64,000 bases of DNA. It comes from Labedella phragmitis. GTDB taxonomy: Bacteria > Actinomycetota > Actinomycetes > Actinomycetales > Microbacteriaceae. Below, piece after piece: positions 24,614 to 32,008 of the stretch. Below the pieces are notes generated by a model, which was not told where the DNA came from, ran no database searches, and saw nothing but the letters and a program-made list of their open reading frames with translations. The translations under genes were made by a program, and so were the position numbers. The stretch is from contig NZ_RZNB01000008.1 in the NCBI RefSeq assembly GCF_004078635.1, forward strand, positions 1 through 64,000, given 5' to 3'. Within the stretch, counting starts at the first letter, position 1, and each line of letters starts with the position of its first letter.

Positions 24614-24650
24614 CGGAGGCGCTGTGCGCGGATGACGCCCGCAAGTACGA
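24512..24650 (+). repeat. Right copy of the direct repeat flanking the 17-24.5 kb block
   Basis: Bases 24512-24563 match 16920-16971 exactly. Similarity then drops but continues past the stop codon (GCTGACGGAGG in both copies) to about 24650. This copy belongs to the ctaG remnant. Confidence 0.88.
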
Positions 24651-24658
24651 TCCTCGTC

Positions 24659-24706
24659 ATGTCGCTGCGCTGGGATGACGTCGTCGTCGATTGCCGTGAC
24701 CGGCGG
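24659..24706 (+). pseudogene. Possible 5' remnant of a VOC (glyoxalase-like) gene
   Basis: ATG 24659 begins MSLRWDDVVVDCRDRRTL, which resembles the start of small VOC-family proteins common in this order. The likeness ends after about 15 codons, where the GntR gene on the other strand ends at 24711. If right, the original order was ctaG then VOC, and the rest was lost. The match is short, so this is tentative. Confidence 0.4.
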
Positions 24707-24710
24707 ACGC

Positions 24711-25478
24711 TCAGTGGGTCCCGAGCCCCACGTACATGGAGCCGTGCAGGTCGGCGACGTGATCGAAGGCGAGTCGGCTCGCCGCGCCGGCGTCCCGCGC
24801 CGTCAACGCGGCGATGAGTCGCGCGTGCTCCTCGTTCGACGACCTCAGGTAGTCGATCCGGTAGGGGATGAAGTAGGCGTAGAGCTCGTGCGAGATCCGA
24901 TGGTGCAGTTCGCTCGCAGCGGGGAGCCCGGCCGCGGCCACGAGCCGTTCGTGGAAGGCCGTATCCGCCGAGCGGTAGCCGGCCCAGTCCGGCACGGTCC
25001 GCATCCGCTCCGTGAGCTCGCCGAGCCGCGCGATGTCCGCGTCGCTGCGGGTGACCGCGGCGACGCTCGCGAGACCCGCCTCGAGCGCGGCTCGCTGATC
25101 GATGAGCGCGTGCACGCGGTCGGCGTCCGCCCGGTACGCGGCGACGGTCGAGGCGTCGGCGGCGCCGCCCCGGGGCGGCGCATCGGCGATGAACGTGCCG
25201 CCGGCGTTCCCCCGGCGCCGCACGAGCACCCCCTCCTCGCTGAGCGTCCGGTACGCGCGACGCACAGTCATGGCACTCACATCGAATGCGACGGCCGTCT
25301 CCTCGGGAGGGGGGAGGCGTTGGCCGGCTGCGAGCATTCCGAGCTCGACCGCGAGGGCGATGCGCGCGCGGACCGTGTCGACGGCCGTCGTGCGGCGGAT
25401 CGCGCCGAGCGTCGGGGACGAGAGGTCGATGGTGTGCTCCTCGTCTCGGTCGTCCGGCGCGATCCGCTGCGTCGTCAG
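24711..25478 (-). CDS. GntR family regulator with FCD-type domain
   Basis: The winged helix TVRARIALAVELGMLAAGQR, then PPPEETAVAFDVSAMTVRRA, is GntR-like. The helical C-terminal domain carries FCD-type residues in SADTAFHERLVAAAG (Asp and His), NEEHARLIAALTARD and AFDHVADLHGS. No ATG or GTG lies in a sensible place: the first usable codon appears to be CTG at 25478, which overlaps the permease stop as CTGA. The start is therefore uncertain. It is third in a nitrilase-permease-GntR operon and probably responds to the transported or hydrolysed compound. Confidence 0.8.
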   Translation of the reverse strand: MTTQRIAPDDRDEEHTIDLSSPTLGAIRRTTAVDTVRARIALAVELGMLAAGQRLPPPEETAVAFDVSAMTVRRAYRTLSEEGVLVRRRGNAGGTFIADAPPRGGAADASTVAAYRADADRVHALIDQRAALEAGLASVAAVTRSDADIARLGELTERMRTVPDWAGYRSADTAFHERLVAAAGLPAASELHHRISHELYAYFIPYRIDYLRSSNEEHARLIAALTARDAGAASRLAFDHVADLHGSMYVGLGTH

Positions 25479-26941
25479 TCGGCGACGCCCGCCGCTGCGC
25501 TCGGCGTCTGAGCGTGGTCCTCCTCGGCGGTGTCGAGTCGGAAGCGCTTCCCCAACACGATACCGAGCACGAGGGCGACGACCGGGATGAGCGCGAGCAC
25601 GGTGCTCACGGTGACGCTGCCGCCCGTGACGAGAGTGAAGTTCGACAGCACGAGCCACATCGCGAACGCGAGGCCGACGACGGCGAGGATCGGGAACACG
25701 CGGGCTCCCAGCGCTCGCCCGGCCGCGACCCGCGGGCGGCGCGCGAAGAACGCGAACACGGCGATCGACGTCGTGAGCATGAGGAGCACCATACCGACCG
25801 TCGCGACCCCGGCCATCGACCCGAAGACGCCCACGAGGGGGTCGAGGCCCGAGAGGGCGAGCACCGCGAGGATCACCGCTGCGGTGATCGTCTGCACGAT
25901 CGACGAGAACGACGGCGAGTGGTGGGTGGCGTGGCGGTGACCGAGCCGCGCGGGCAGCGCACCCTTGTGGGCGAGCGTGAACTGGTACCGCGCGATGACG
26001 TTGTGGAAGGACAGGACGCACGCGAAGAGGCTCGTGATGAGGAGCACCTGGATGACGTCGCGCATGATGGGCCCGAGATAGGCGGTCGCGGTGTCGAGGA
26101 GGAAGTTCCCCTCGCCCGCGAGGGTCTGCTGAGCGACGGCGACGGCGTTGCCCGCGCCGACGCCCGTGATGAGAGCCCAGCAGGAGACGGCGTAGAAGAC
26201 GCCGATGATGATGACGGCGAGGTATGTCGCTCGCGGGATGGTCTTCTCCGGGTCGCGCGCCTCGTCGCGGAAGACCGCGGTCGCCTCGAAGCCGATGAAC
26301 CCGGTGAGCGCGAAGAGGACGGCGACGCCGATCCCACCCGTGAAGATGTTCGCGGGGTCGAAGGTCTCGACCGCGAGACCGTCGGTCCCGCCCGTCGCGA
26401 AGATCACGACGTCGAGCACGACGACCACGAGGATCTCGAGCGCGAGTGCGACTCCGAGCACACGCGCGCTCAGATCGATGTGCCGGTAGCCGAGCACGGC
26501 GACGATCGCCATGGTCGCGAACGCGTAGAGCCACCACGGCAGCGACGGGCCGCCGAAGAAGGTCACGAGGTCGTCGAGTGCCCACCCCATGTAGCCGTAG
26601 ATGCCCACCTGGATGGCCGTGTACGCCACGAGGGCCGTGAAGGCGGCGCCGAGTCCGAACCGCGAGCCGAGTCCGGCGGTGACGTAGGAGAAGAACGCGC
26701 CGGCCTCCTTCACGAACGGTGTCATCGTCACGAAGCCGACCGAGAACACGAGCAGGATCACGGCGGCGAGCGCGAAGCCGATCGGAGCGCCGGCGCCGTT
26801 GCCGCTGCCGACGGCGATCGGCACGTTGCCGCCGACCACCGTGAGCGGAGCGGCTGCGGCGATCACCATGAAGACGATGGCGCCCGTGCCGAGGTGGCCG
26901 TCGAGGCGCTGACGCGGCGGGGCGATGGGGGAGACGGTCAT
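25475..26941 (-). CDS. APC-superfamily amino acid or polyamine permease
   Basis: A 488-residue carrier with about 12 membrane segments. The N-terminal helix IVFMVIAAAAPLTVVGGNVP with IGFALAAVILLVFSVG, the FFSYVTAGLGSRFG region and GFIGFEATAVFRDEARDPEK are typical APC motifs. Substrates of this family are amino acids, amines or polyamines. The upstream gene encodes a carbon-nitrogen hydrolase, so an amide or amine that is imported and then hydrolysed is the likely substrate. Its stop overlaps the apparent start of the GntR gene. Confidence 0.9.
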   Translation of the reverse strand: MTVSPIAPPRQRLDGHLGTGAIVFMVIAAAAPLTVVGGNVPIAVGSGNGAGAPIGFALAAVILLVFSVGFVTMTPFVKEAGAFFSYVTAGLGSRFGLGAAFTALVAYTAIQVGIYGYMGWALDDLVTFFGGPSLPWWLYAFATMAIVAVLGYRHIDLSARVLGVALALEILVVVVLDVVIFATGGTDGLAVETFDPANIFTGGIGVAVLFALTGFIGFEATAVFRDEARDPEKTIPRATYLAVIIIGVFYAVSCWALITGVGAGNAVAVAQQTLAGEGNFLLDTATAYLGPIMRDVIQVLLITSLFACVLSFHNVIARYQFTLAHKGALPARLGHRHATHHSPSFSSIVQTITAAVILAVLALSGLDPLVGVFGSMAGVATVGMVLLMLTTSIAVFAFFARRPRVAAGRALGARVFPILAVVGLAFAMWLVLSNFTLVTGGSVTVSTVLALIPVVALVLGIVLGKRFRLDTAEEDHAQTPSAAAGVAD

Positions 26942-27021
26942 GAATTCACTTTCGTGTGCGGCCGCGCGTCGGGGCGGGGCCGGTGGGGGGAGAAGGTGGA
27001 GCGAGGCGGGTCGGGAGGCGC

Positions 27022-27065
27022 GGGCCTCAGTAGAGGGGGCTTCCGGAGCGGGGCTTCAATAGAGG
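27022..27065. repeat. Duplicated stop-codon region of the nitrilase gene
   Basis: GGGCTTCAATAGAGG (27051-27065) covers the last codons and stop of the hydrolase gene; GGGCCTCAGTAGAGG (27022-27036) is a copy with two changes, 29 bp downstream in the direction of transcription. Both copies include the stop codon. Confidence 0.6.
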
Positions 27066-27838
27066 TCCGGACGGCGGTCGGCGATGTAGGGGTTCTCGTG
27101 CCGTGCGCGTCGGGTGACCTCGGGATCGATCGTGGCGATCAGGAGGCCGGTGTCGGCGGCGCCGAGGGAGTCGATGACGACCCCGTCCGGTCCGACGATG
27201 CTGCTGCGCCCGACGTAGGTCAGGTCCCCCTCGGACCCGACGCGGTTCACGTAGACGACGTGCAGCTGGTTCTCCCACGCCCGCACGGGGATGAGACGCT
27301 CGGCGATGTGCGCGTAGGGCTCCATCTGGGCGGTGGGGACGATGACGACGTCGGTCTCGCCGAGCGCCGCGGCACGCACGGTCTCGGGGAACTCGACGTC
27401 GTAACAGATGAGGACGGAGACCCGGACGCCGTCGATCTCGATGGGCTCCGGCAGGGAGTCGCCCGCCACGAAGAGACCGCGGTCCAGATCACCGAAGAGA
27501 TGTGTCTTCCGGTAACGGAGCAGTTCGGCTCCGTCGGAGTCGATCACCACGAGGGCGTTCGCGATCGACCCGTCGTCTCCGACGGGCTCGGGCAGCCCGG
27601 CGACGATCGCGATGCCGTTCTCGACGGCGATGCGGGCCACGCCGTCCACGAGGCCGGGGGTGGCGAGGGGTGCGAGACGATCGCCGATGTTGTAACCGGT
27701 GACGAACATCTCGGGGGTCACGAGGATTCGAGCGCCGCGATCGGCCGCCTCGCGAGCGGCGCCGGAGAGGATCCGAAGATTCGCGTCGACGTCCCCGGGG
27801 ACTCCCTCGTGCTGCAGCCCGGCGATGGTCAGGGTCAT
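27056..27838 (-). CDS. Carbon-nitrogen hydrolase (nitrilase superfamily)
   Basis: A 260-residue enzyme with the complete Glu-Lys-Cys triad: Glu in ILVTPEMFVTGYNIGD, Lys in LLRYRKTHLFGDLD, Cys in VSVLICYDVEFPETV. IPVRAWENQLHVVYVNRVG is another family signature. It would hydrolyse an amide, N-carbamoyl amine or nitrile in the cytoplasm. The profile resembles omega-amidase or N-carbamoyl-type members more than true nitrilases, but the substrate is not certain. ATG 27838 follows GGAGCGACCGA; an earlier ATG would add ten basic residues. It is first in an operon with the APC permease and GntR regulator. Confidence 0.9.
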   Translation of the reverse strand: MTLTIAGLQHEGVPGDVDANLRILSGAAREAADRGARILVTPEMFVTGYNIGDRLAPLATPGLVDGVARIAVENGIAIVAGLPEPVGDDGSIANALVVIDSDGAELLRYRKTHLFGDLDRGLFVAGDSLPEPIEIDGVRVSVLICYDVEFPETVRAAALGETDVVIVPTAQMEPYAHIAERLIPVRAWENQLHVVYVNRVGSEGDLTYVGRSSIVGPDGVVIDSLGAADTGLLIATIDPEVTRRARHENPYIADRRPDLY

Positions 27839-27878
27839 TCGGTCGCTCCTCCGGGTGCGTCTGTGCATCCCATCAAAC

Positions 27879-27893
27879 AGATCAAAGTGATCT
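27879..27893 (-). promoter_or_regulatory. Palindrome upstream of the nitrilase operon
   Basis: AGATCA and TGATCT are perfect complements around AAG, 41 bp upstream of the hydrolase start in an unusually AT-rich patch. It is a plausible operator for the GntR protein encoded at the end of the operon. Confidence 0.5.
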
Positions 27894-28100
27894 TAATGAT
27901 GTCCATCTTGTTTCCCTCGCGTTACAACCGCAAGAGCGGGGAAGCGCGGGGCGGTCCGGCTGCCCGGCGCGGCGCGCCGCACCCCACCGCCGATACGAGG
28001 TGGCACCCCGGTACTACTCGCGCCCCGCAGGAACCCACCGGAGGCTGACGCGCCCGCGCGCCGCGATCCGTAGCGTCGATCCCGAACGAAAGGACGACGC

Positions 28101-29024
28101 ATGATTCACGCACGCGGTCTCACCAAGAGGTACGGAACACGAACGGCCGTCGACGGCATCGACTTCACTGTCGAGCCCGGACGGGTCACCGGATTCCTCG
28201 GCCCGAACGGTGCCGGGAAGTCGACGACGATGAGGATGATCGTGGGTCTCGACCGGCCGACGGCCGGGACGGTGACCGTCGGCGGGCACCCGTACCGGTC
28301 GAGCGCGGCCCCGCTCCGCGAGGTGGGTGTCCTGCTCGACGCGAAGGCGGTGCACTCGGGGCGGACCGCCTACAAGCACCTCCTCGCGATGGGTGCGACG
28401 CACGGTATCGGCAAGGAGCGCGTCCGCGAGGTGATCGGCATGACGGGACTCGAGTCCGTCGCCGGGAAGCGCGTGAAGGGGTTCTCTCTCGGCATGGGCC
28501 AGCGGCTCGGTATCGCCGCCGCGCTGCTCGGCGACCCGGGGATCCTCATCCTCGACGAGCCGGTCAACGGGCTCGACCCTGAGGGCGTGCGCTGGGTGCG
28601 GACGCTCGTTCGTGGGCTCGCCGCCGAGGGGCGCACCGTGCTCCTCTCGTCCCACCTCATGAGCGAGATGGCGCAGACCGCCGATCAGCTCATCGTGCTC
28701 GGGCGTGGGCGCATCCTCGAGGACGCCCCCGTCGGCGACGTCATCTCCCGCACCAACGGAACGACCGTCCGCGTGCGGACGAACGACCTCGGCCGGCTCG
28801 CGGCGCTCGTCGCGGGCGACGGCGTCACCGTGAACCGGGAGGCCGACGGTTCGGCGACACTCTCGGGGGTCACGCCGGAGCGCATCGGAGACTCCGCTGC
28901 CGCCGCCGGTCTCCCGATCTACGAGCTCACCGTCGTCTCGGGCTCGCTCGAGGATGCCTACCTGACCCTGACCGCCGACGAGGTCGAGTACCGCTCGACC
29001 GCAGCAGAGGAGATCGCGCGATGA
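28101..29024 (+). CDS. ABC exporter ATP-binding protein (BcrA-type)
   Basis: A 307-residue ATPase with Walker [17 protein letters not shown], signature FSLGMGQRLGIAAALLGDPG, Walker B ILILDEPVNGLDPEG and the switch region LLSSHLMSEMAQTADQ. A C-terminal regulatory portion follows. It matches ATPases of bacitracin or lantibiotic export systems. The stop overlaps the permease ATG by 4 bp. A NarL-type two-component system lies directly downstream, a common arrangement for envelope-stress or peptide-antibiotic sensing exporters. AACGAAAGGACG precedes the ATG. Confidence 0.92.
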   Translation: MIHARGLTKRYGTRTAVDGIDFTVEPGRVTGFLGPNGAGKSTTMRMIVGLDRPTAGTVTVGGHPYRSSAAPLREVGVLLDAKAVHSGRTAYKHLLAMGATHGIGKERVREVIGMTGLESVAGKRVKGFSLGMGQRLGIAAALLGDPGILILDEPVNGLDPEGVRWVRTLVRGLAAEGRTVLLSSHLMSEMAQTADQLIVLGRGRILEDAPVGDVISRTNGTTVRVRTNDLGRLAALVAGDGVTVNREADGSATLSGVTPERIGDSAAAAGLPIYELTVVSGSLEDAYLTLTADEVEYRSTAAEEIAR

Positions 29025-29890
29025 GCGCCGCCACGACGCACCGCGTCCCCACCCACGCCCTCACCACGGCGCACATCGCGCCGGACGCCCGTCTCACCTT
29101 CCCGCGCATCCTGCGCTCGGAGTGGATCAAGCTCACGAGCCTGCGGTCCACGGCCTGGTCGCTCGCGATGATCGTGCTCACCGGTGTCGGACTCAGCCTG
29201 CTGCTCGCGGCCACCATGGATTCGGCCGGACTGCCGGACGGTCCGTCCGTCGGTTTCGCCCTCTCGACCGTCACCCTCGGAGTCATGTTCGGGCAGATCA
29301 TCGCCGCGGTATTGGGTGTTCTCGCCATCAGCGGTGAATACTCGACGGGGATGATCCACTCGACCCTCACCGCCGTCCCCACGCGACTCCCGGTCCTCGC
29401 CGCGAAGAGCGTGGTGCTGTTCGCGCTCGTGACCCTCGTGGGTCTCGCGACGCTCCTCGGCTCCTGGGCGGGCACCTATCCGATGTTCGCGGCCGAGGGG
29501 ATCGCGGTCGGGCTCACGGAGCCGGGCTTCCTGCTCGCCGTCCTCGGCGCGGCCGTCTACCTCGGACTCACGGCCGTCTTCGCCCTCGGCATCGGCACCG
29601 TGCTCCGGTCCGCCGCCGGTGGTGTCGCGACGGTCCTCGGCGTGATCCTCGGGCTGCCGCTGTTCCTGCCGCTCGCCGCCCTCGCGTTCGACTGGGTCGT
29701 CGACGTCGCGCCATACCTGTTCACGTCGGCGGGCGAATCGATGGCCAGCATCCCGGCCGACCTGCCCGCCGGCGCCGAGGCGGAGCGCGGTGCCCCGCTC
29801 GCGCCCTGGCTCGGTGGTGTCGTCGTGCTCGTCTGGACGGGCGTCTCGCTCGCCCTCGCCGGCCTCTCCCTCCGCCGGAGGGACGCCTGA
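29021..29890 (+). CDS. ABC-2 type permease of the exporter
   Basis: A 289-residue protein with six membrane segments, such as LAMIVLTGVGLSLLLAATM, VTLGVMFGQIIAAVLGVLA and the last one VVVLVWTGVSLALAGLSL. Before the first segment it has LRSEWIKLTSLRSTAWSL, the amphipathic entry helix often seen in BcrB-like permeases, and ISGEYSTGMIHSTLTAVPTR is also typical. It forms the membrane channel for the ATPase encoded upstream. The transported compound is unknown. Confidence 0.9.
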   Translation: MSAATTHRVPTHALTTAHIAPDARLTFPRILRSEWIKLTSLRSTAWSLAMIVLTGVGLSLLLAATMDSAGLPDGPSVGFALSTVTLGVMFGQIIAAVLGVLAISGEYSTGMIHSTLTAVPTRLPVLAAKSVVLFALVTLVGLATLLGSWAGTYPMFAAEGIAVGLTEPGFLLAVLGAAVYLGLTAVFALGIGTVLRSAAGGVATVLGVILGLPLFLPLAALAFDWVVDVAPYLFTSAGESMASIPADLPAGAEAERGAPLAPWLGGVVVLVWTGVSLALAGLSLRRRDA

Positions 29891-29903
29891 GCGACAACGA
29901 GCG

Positions 29904-29943
29904 GAGAGCGTCCGGCACCCCGAGCGGGGTGCCGGACGCTCTC
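29904..29943 (+). terminator. Perfect 18-bp hairpin overlapping the kinase start
   Basis: GAGAGCGTCCGGCACCCC (29904-29921) pairs exactly with GGGGTGCCGGACGCTCTC (29926-29943) around GAGC. It follows the permease stop by 13 bp. The GTG that appears to start the histidine kinase (29929) lies in the right arm, so the hairpin may be a terminator or a translation switch. Confidence 0.65.
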
Positions 29944-31179
29944 GCGTTGCCGCGGCCCCCCGGGATCATCCGGCGCTTCTTCCAGACGCACCCCTGGGTC
30001 ACCGATTCGCTCCTCGCGGCCGTGTACCTCCTCGTGGCCGGCACCCTCGCCATCGCCGCAACGCCCGAGTCGGCGCCCCTGTGGGCGGTCGTCCTCCTGG
30101 CTCTCGCGGGCACGGCGGCGCTGCTCTTCCGCCGCCGCAGACCCGTCCTCGTCTTCACGATCACCAACGTCCTCTACGTGCTCTCCACGGCCGTCGGCAC
30201 GACGGCGGAGAGCGTCCTCCCGCTCCTCGCGATCTACGCCGTCGGCGTGTACCGCTCGAGCCGCGCCGCGTGGGCGTGCTTCGGCATCGGCTCGGCCGTC
30301 GCGGCCCTCGACGGATTCCTCCTCGCCCTGCGAACACGTTTCGGGACCGGGATCCTCGAACCCATCGAGCCGTCGGTCTCGACCGACCTCTTCGCCGACT
30401 GGGTCAACAACACCATCGGCGTCCTCGTCATGCTGCTCATCGCGACCCTCATCGGGACGAACATCGGAGGACGCGTCCGCTACGTCGCCGCCCTCGTCGA
30501 CCGCGCCGCCCAGCTCGCGCGTGAGCGCGACCAGCAGGCGGAGATCGCGAGCGCGCAGGAGCGCGAGCGCATCGCGCGCGACATGCACGATGTCATCGCC
30601 CACAGTCTGTCCGTCATGATTGCGCTGTCCGAGGGGGCGAACGCCGCGGCCGACACCCGGCCGGAGCAGGCGAAGATCGCGATGGGGCGAGCGGCCGAGA
30701 CGGGGCGGCGCACGCTCGGGGAGGTCCGGAGGCTGCTCGCCTCCGTGCGCTCGGACCGGGAGTCGGGCGCCGGTGAGCACACGCCGCAACCCGGGGCCGG
30801 CGACGTCGTGGCGCTCGTGGAGGAGTTCTCGCGGGCCGGGCTTCCCGTGCGGTTCGCCGTCTCCGGTGCTCCAGCAGCCGACGCCGCCCTCGGGCTCACG
30901 GTGTACCGCATCCTGCAGGAGTCGCTCACGAACGCGCTCAGGCACGCGGGCGGTGCGACGGAGGTCGTCGCTCGCGCCGACTGGACCGCGACCGCCGTGG
31001 AGATCACCGTCGAGGACGACGCTCCGCAGCGGATCGGGGACGGCTCCGACCCGGGTCGCGGCCTCGTCGGGATCCGGGAGCGCGCGGCGCTCTACGGCGG
31101 CGAGGCTCAGATCGGACCACGAGGAGCGAACGGGTGGCGGGTCTTCGTCCACCTGCCGAGAAGAGGAGAGGACGCATGA
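29929..31179 (+). CDS. Sensor histidine kinase (NarL/LiaS type)
   Basis: The 416-residue protein has a membrane N-terminus of about five segments with short loops, then a dimerisation and phosphoacceptor domain with RIARDMHDVIAHSLSVM (His220) and a C-terminal ATPase with YRILQESLTNALRHAGG and GSDPGRGLVGIRERAALYGG. The lack of a large extracytoplasmic domain suggests sensing within the membrane or via the exporter. The start is not secure: GTG 29929 sits in a hairpin arm, and a TTG at 29946 is possible. The stop overlaps the response regulator ATG. Confidence 0.88.
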   Translation: MPDALALPRPPGIIRRFFQTHPWVTDSLLAAVYLLVAGTLAIAATPESAPLWAVVLLALAGTAALLFRRRRPVLVFTITNVLYVLSTAVGTTAESVLPLLAIYAVGVYRSSRAAWACFGIGSAVAALDGFLLALRTRFGTGILEPIEPSVSTDLFADWVNNTIGVLVMLLIATLIGTNIGGRVRYVAALVDRAAQLARERDQQAEIASAQERERIARDMHDVIAHSLSVMIALSEGANAAADTRPEQAKIAMGRAAETGRRTLGEVRRLLASVRSDRESGAGEHTPQPGAGDVVALVEEFSRAGLPVRFAVSGAPAADAALGLTVYRILQESLTNALRHAGGATEVVARADWTATAVEITVEDDAPQRIGDGSDPGRGLVGIRERAALYGGEAQIGPRGANGWRVFVHLPRRGEDA

Positions 31180-31841
31180 GCGACCGCATCCGGATCATGA
31201 TCGCGGACGACCAGGAGCTCGTCCGCTACGGGATGCGGCTCGTGCTCGAGGCCGAGCCCGACATCGAGGTCGTCGGCGAGGCGGAGGACGGCGCGTCCGC
31301 GGTCCGCGAAGCCGAGCGGCTGCGCCCCGACGTCGTGCTCATGGACGTGCGGATGCCGGGCGTCGACGGGATCGAGGCGACGCGCCGCATCACCGGGCTC
31401 TACCCCGCGACGCGTGTGCTCGTGCTCACGACCTACGACCTCGACGACTACGCCTTCGGGGCGCTTCGGGCCGGCGCGTCCGGGTTCCTGTTGAAGGACA
31501 CACGGCCGGCAGCGCTCACGGGGGCGATCCGCGCCGTCGCGGACGGGGACGCCGTCGTCGCACCGCGCGTCACCGCGAAGCTCATCGAGCTCGCCTCCCC
31601 GCGTCTCCCCGGACCAGACCGTCACGACGCCCACAGCGTGCTCTCCGTCCTCACGACGCGCGAGCGCGAGGTCCTGCAGCGCATCGGGGAGGGTGAGACG
31701 AACGGCGAGATCGCGGAGCGCTTCTTCCTCAGCGAATCGACGGTCAAGACGCACGTCGGCCGGATCCTGTCGAAACTCGGGCTGCGCGACCGGGTGCAGG
31801 CGGTGATCCTCGCCTACGACCTCGGCGTCGTCGGCCGCTGA
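31176..31841 (+). CDS. NarL-type response regulator
   Basis: A receiver domain (IMIADDQELVRYGMRLVLEA, phosphoacceptor Asp57 in VVLMDVRMPG, Lys in GFLLKDTRPAAL) is joined to a LuxR-type helix-turn-helix (LTTREREVLQRIGEGETNGE, then IAERFFLSESTVKTHVGRIL). It is translationally coupled to the kinase gene via ATGA and preceded by GAGGAGAGG. The pair probably controls the adjacent ABC exporter. A long hairpin follows the gene. Confidence 0.93.
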   Translation: MSDRIRIMIADDQELVRYGMRLVLEAEPDIEVVGEAEDGASAVREAERLRPDVVLMDVRMPGVDGIEATRRITGLYPATRVLVLTTYDLDDYAFGALRAGASGFLLKDTRPAALTGAIRAVADGDAVVAPRVTAKLIELASPRLPGPDRHDAHSVLSVLTTREREVLQRIGEGETNGEIAERFFLSESTVKTHVGRILSKLGLRDRVQAVILAYDLGVVGR

Positions 31842-31868
31842 TGGGCTGAACTCCGCCACGATCGAAAC

Positions 31869-31920
31869 CGGCCCCGTTCCCCGATCGCGTCTGACGAAAC
31901 GCGATCGGGGAACGGGACCG
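31869..31920 (+). terminator. Long hairpin after the two-component operon
   Basis: CCCGTTCCCCGATCGCGT (31873-31890) and ACGCGATCGGGGAACGGG (31899-31916) are exact complements around an 8-nt loop, and the stem extends outward by three more pairs after one mismatch. It lies between convergent genes and may end transcription from both sides. Confidence 0.75.
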
Positions 31921-31936
31921 GCTCCGTCAGCTCAGC

Positions 31937-32008
31937 TCAGCTCTCGGGCTCGGATCAGCTCTCGGGGTCGGCTCAACTCTCGGGGTCGGCTCAACTCTCG
32001 GGGTCGGC
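31937..32008 (-). repeat. Four tandem 18-bp copies of a gene end including its stop
   Basis: Units start at 31937, 31955, 31973 and 31991; the last two are identical (TCAACTCTCGGGGTCGGC) and the others differ at one and four positions. On the gene strand each unit reads Ala-Asp-Pro-Glu-Ser-stop or close to it, so four in-frame stops follow each other every 18 bp. Confidence 0.88.

Noticed and set aside
25286-28048. A 920-codon plus-strand frame opposite the nitrilase operon
   Set aside because: It is antisense to the permease, GntR and nitrilase genes, which have clear family motifs; its His/Glu/Asp/Arg-rich sequence is a codon-bias artefact.
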